Origin: Pseudomonadota bacterium
GTDB taxonomy: Bacteria; Pseudomonadota; Alphaproteobacteria; Caulobacterales; Caulobacteraceae
DNA: 8,273 nt
Assembly (NCBI GenBank): GCA_023433655.1
Contig: JAEYUE010000295.1
Location: 1 to 8,273, forward strand
Direction: 5' to 3'
Shown here piece by piece: positions 6,808-8,273 of this stretch (positions are counted from its first letter, which is position 1; the number at the start of each line of letters is the position of its first letter). A program made the position numbers and the translations under genes. The notes under the pieces were generated by a model. It made no database searches. It was not told the DNA's origin and saw nothing but the letters and a program-made list of their open reading frames with translations.

Positions 6808-8214
6808 CTAGAACTGGAAATAGATGAACGGGGCCACGCCCTCGGGCCGCACCGCCTCGACCAGCAGGATCGCCGCCCCGACCAGCAGGCCCAAGGTCAG
6901 CGACGGCGCGGTCTTCAGCCGCTCGGCCATGCCCTCCACCGCCCGCGGCGGCAGCCAGTGCATGGCCAGGCCGCCGACGATCAGCGTCAGCAGCAGCGGC
7001 GTCAGCATGACCACCGGCCCGATCCGCCCCAGCCCCTCGAGCATCTGCAGCGCCAGCTCGAAGCTCTCGGCCCGGAACAGGATCCAGCCCAGACAGACGA
7101 TGTGGAAGGTGACCAGCACCCCGACCACGGTCGGGATCACCTTGCGGTCGCCCACCGCGGCCCGGAACAGCCGCTCGATCACCTGCACCCCGTCGTGCAG
7201 GGCCCCCCACGCCAGGAAGGTCAGCGCCGCCCCGTGCCACAGCCCGCCCAGCACCATGGTGATGAAGACGTTGACGCAAGAGGCGAACAGCCCCTTCCGC
7301 CCGCCGCCCAGCGGCACGTACAGGTAGTCGCGCAGCCAGCTCGACAGGCTGATGTGCCAGCGCCGCCAGAATTGCTGCATCGAGCTGGCCCGGTACGGCT
7401 GGTCGAAGTTGCGGGGGAAGGAATAGCCCAGCAGCGCCGCCAGCCCGATGGCCATGTCCGAATAGGCCGAGAAGTCGCAGTAGATCTGCACCGCATAGCC
7501 ATAGACCGCCGCGGCTATGTCCACCGCTCCGTAGGCCGTCGGATCGAAGAACACCGGGTCGACCAGGTTCACCGACAGTTCCGAGGCGATCACCGTCTTC
7601 TTGAACAGCCCCCAGGCGATCAACAGCAGGCCATGCGTGGCCATCACCCGCGTCAGCCGCGGCGTCCGCTCGAACTGGGGCAGCAGGTCCGAGGCCCGCA
7701 CGATCGGCCCCGCCACCAGGTGCGGGAAGAAGCTCATCAGCAGCATGACGTCGAGCAGGCTCTTCGCCGCTGGCGTCTTCCCGCGGTGCACGTCCACGAC
7801 ATACGAAATGCCCTGGAAGGTGAAGAAGCTGATCCCCACCGGCAGCACGATCTGCAGCAGCGGCAGGTCCCGCTCCCAGCCGAACTGCGCCAGCAGCTCC
7901 CCGGCCTGTTCGACGAAGAAGCCGTAGTACTTGAAAAACCCCAGGATCAGCAGGTTGGCCGCCACCCCCAGCCCGACCAGCCAGCCCGTCTTCCGTCCGC
8001 GCTCCCGGTCGCGCGCGATCAGCGCCGCCGCGCCCCAATTGAGAATGGCCGAGGCGATCAGCAGGCCGACAAAGCGCCAGTCCCACTGGGCATAGAAGAA
8101 CCAGCTGGCCAGCAGCAGGAACAGCTTGCGCTTGCCGTTCTCGCGATCCAGCGACCAGGCGGTGAAGTAGACGAACAGGAAGAAGACGCCGAACGCCAGC
8201 GTGGGGAACAGCAT
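6808..8214 (-). CDS. MBOAT-family membrane O-acyltransferase (AlgI-like)
   Basis: A 468-residue polytopic inner-membrane protein of the AlgI/DltB/PatA group. These move acyl (usually acetyl) groups from the cytoplasm across the membrane to an extracytoplasmic partner that modifies a polysaccharide. Hydrophobic segments start at residue 3 and run almost throughout, about ten to eleven spans. The hallmark QFWRRWHISLSSWLRDYLYVP holds His287, and GGLWHGA holds His327, the invariant MBOAT His needed for activity. FFPHLVAGPIVR (162-173) and QIYCDFSAYSDMAIG (243-257) are further AlgI-family signatures. Length is normal for AlgI-like proteins (about 460-520). The ATG at 8214 directly follows the TAG (8217-8215) of the preceding gene with no gap, so translation is probably coupled. 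The acceptor polymer is unknown: no alginate synthesis gene is in the window, so the symbol algI would be unsafe. Confidence 0.95.
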   Translation of the reverse strand: MLFPTLAFGVFFLFVYFTAWSLDRENGKRKLFLLLASWFFYAQWDWRFVGLLIASAILNWGAAALIARDRERGRKTGWLVGLGVAANLLILGFFKYYGFFVEQAGELLAQFGWERDLPLLQIVLPVGISFFTFQGISYVVDVHRGKTPAAKSLLDVMLLMSFFPHLVAGPIVRASDLLPQFERTPRLTRVMATHGLLLIAWGLFKKTVIASELSVNLVDPVFFDPTAYGAVDIAAAVYGYAVQIYCDFSAYSDMAIGLAALLGYSFPRNFDQPYRASSMQQFWRRWHISLSSWLRDYLYVPLGGGRKGLFASCVNVFITMVLGGLWHGAALTFLAWGALHDGVQVIERLFRAAVGDRKVIPTVVGVLVTFHIVCLGWILFRAESFELALQMLEGLGRIGPVVMLTPLLLTLIVGGLAMHWLPPRAVEGMAERLKTAPSLTLGLLVGAAILLVEAVRPEGVAPFIYFQF

Positions 8215-8273
8215 CTAGCGCCCCGCCTTCCACGCCTCATAGGCGGCCAGCAGGTCGTCGGCGAGGACGCCGC
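8215..8273 (-). CDS. C-terminal end of an upstream gene (unidentified)
   Basis: Only the last 18 codons and the TAG (8217-8215) are in the window. The end reads GVLADDLLAAYEAWKAGR. The frame is chosen because its stop abuts the MBOAT start and the composition looks like a real amphipathic C-terminal helix; the other minus-strand frames give Arg/Cys-rich shadows. Given the operon, an SGNH/AlgJ-like acetyltransferase partner or a polysaccharide gene is possible, but 18 residues cannot decide this. Confidence 0.6.
   Translation of the reverse strand, partial: GVLADDLLAAYEAWKAGR

Noticed and set aside
6266..8233. A 655-codon minus-strand frame across the MBOAT gene
   Set aside because: It is out of frame with the clear MBOAT and downstream genes, Gly/Arg/Ala-rich, and holds no motif.

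Overview
The window is very GC-rich (roughly 70% by eye), densely packed and strongly biased to G/C at third codon positions. A FixJ-type response regulator, Tat and Sec secreted enzymes, and an aromatic/Gly/Gln-rich protein with a DYxxWR tail all point to an alphaproteobacterium. Caulobacterales (a Brevundimonas- or Caulobacter-like organism) is my best guess, inferred from protein style and not from any marker gene.

Left part, plus strand (1-1560): the 3' portion of a FixJ-family response regulator, whose first residues lie before the window. A 93-base gap follows, holding a good candidate for a general-stress (EcfG/SigT-type) promoter. Next comes a 284-residue low-complexity Gly/Gln/Ser/Tyr protein with short tandem repeats and a C-terminal module of three 15-residue repeats. 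A strong intrinsic terminator at 1531-1560 closes this unit and separates it from the convergent minus-strand genes.

Right part, minus strand, read from 8273 down to 1596: the last 18 codons of an unidentified gene; an AlgI-like MBOAT membrane O-acyltransferase starting on the base after that gene's stop; a 170-residue single-span membrane protein; a Tat-exported tyrosinase/polyphenol oxidase; a metzincin-type metalloprotease lipoprotein whose start overlaps the tyrosinase stop (ATGA); and, after a 70-base gap with its own possible promoter, a secreted S9 peptidase closely resembling plant chloroplast glutamyl endopeptidase. The first three genes look like an envelope-polymer O-acylation cluster.

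The tyrosinase and metalloprotease are translationally coupled and probably act together in the envelope. I suggest that the protease processes or activates the oxidase, or clears oxidised protein. The S9 peptidase next to them may share that role but is probably transcribed separately. No RNA gene, CRISPR array, insertion sequence or integrase was seen. The most interesting items are the tyrosinase-metzincin pair, the FUS-like low-complexity protein with its 15-residue repeat tail and stress-type promoter, and the unbroken 20-proline spacer in the metalloprotease.
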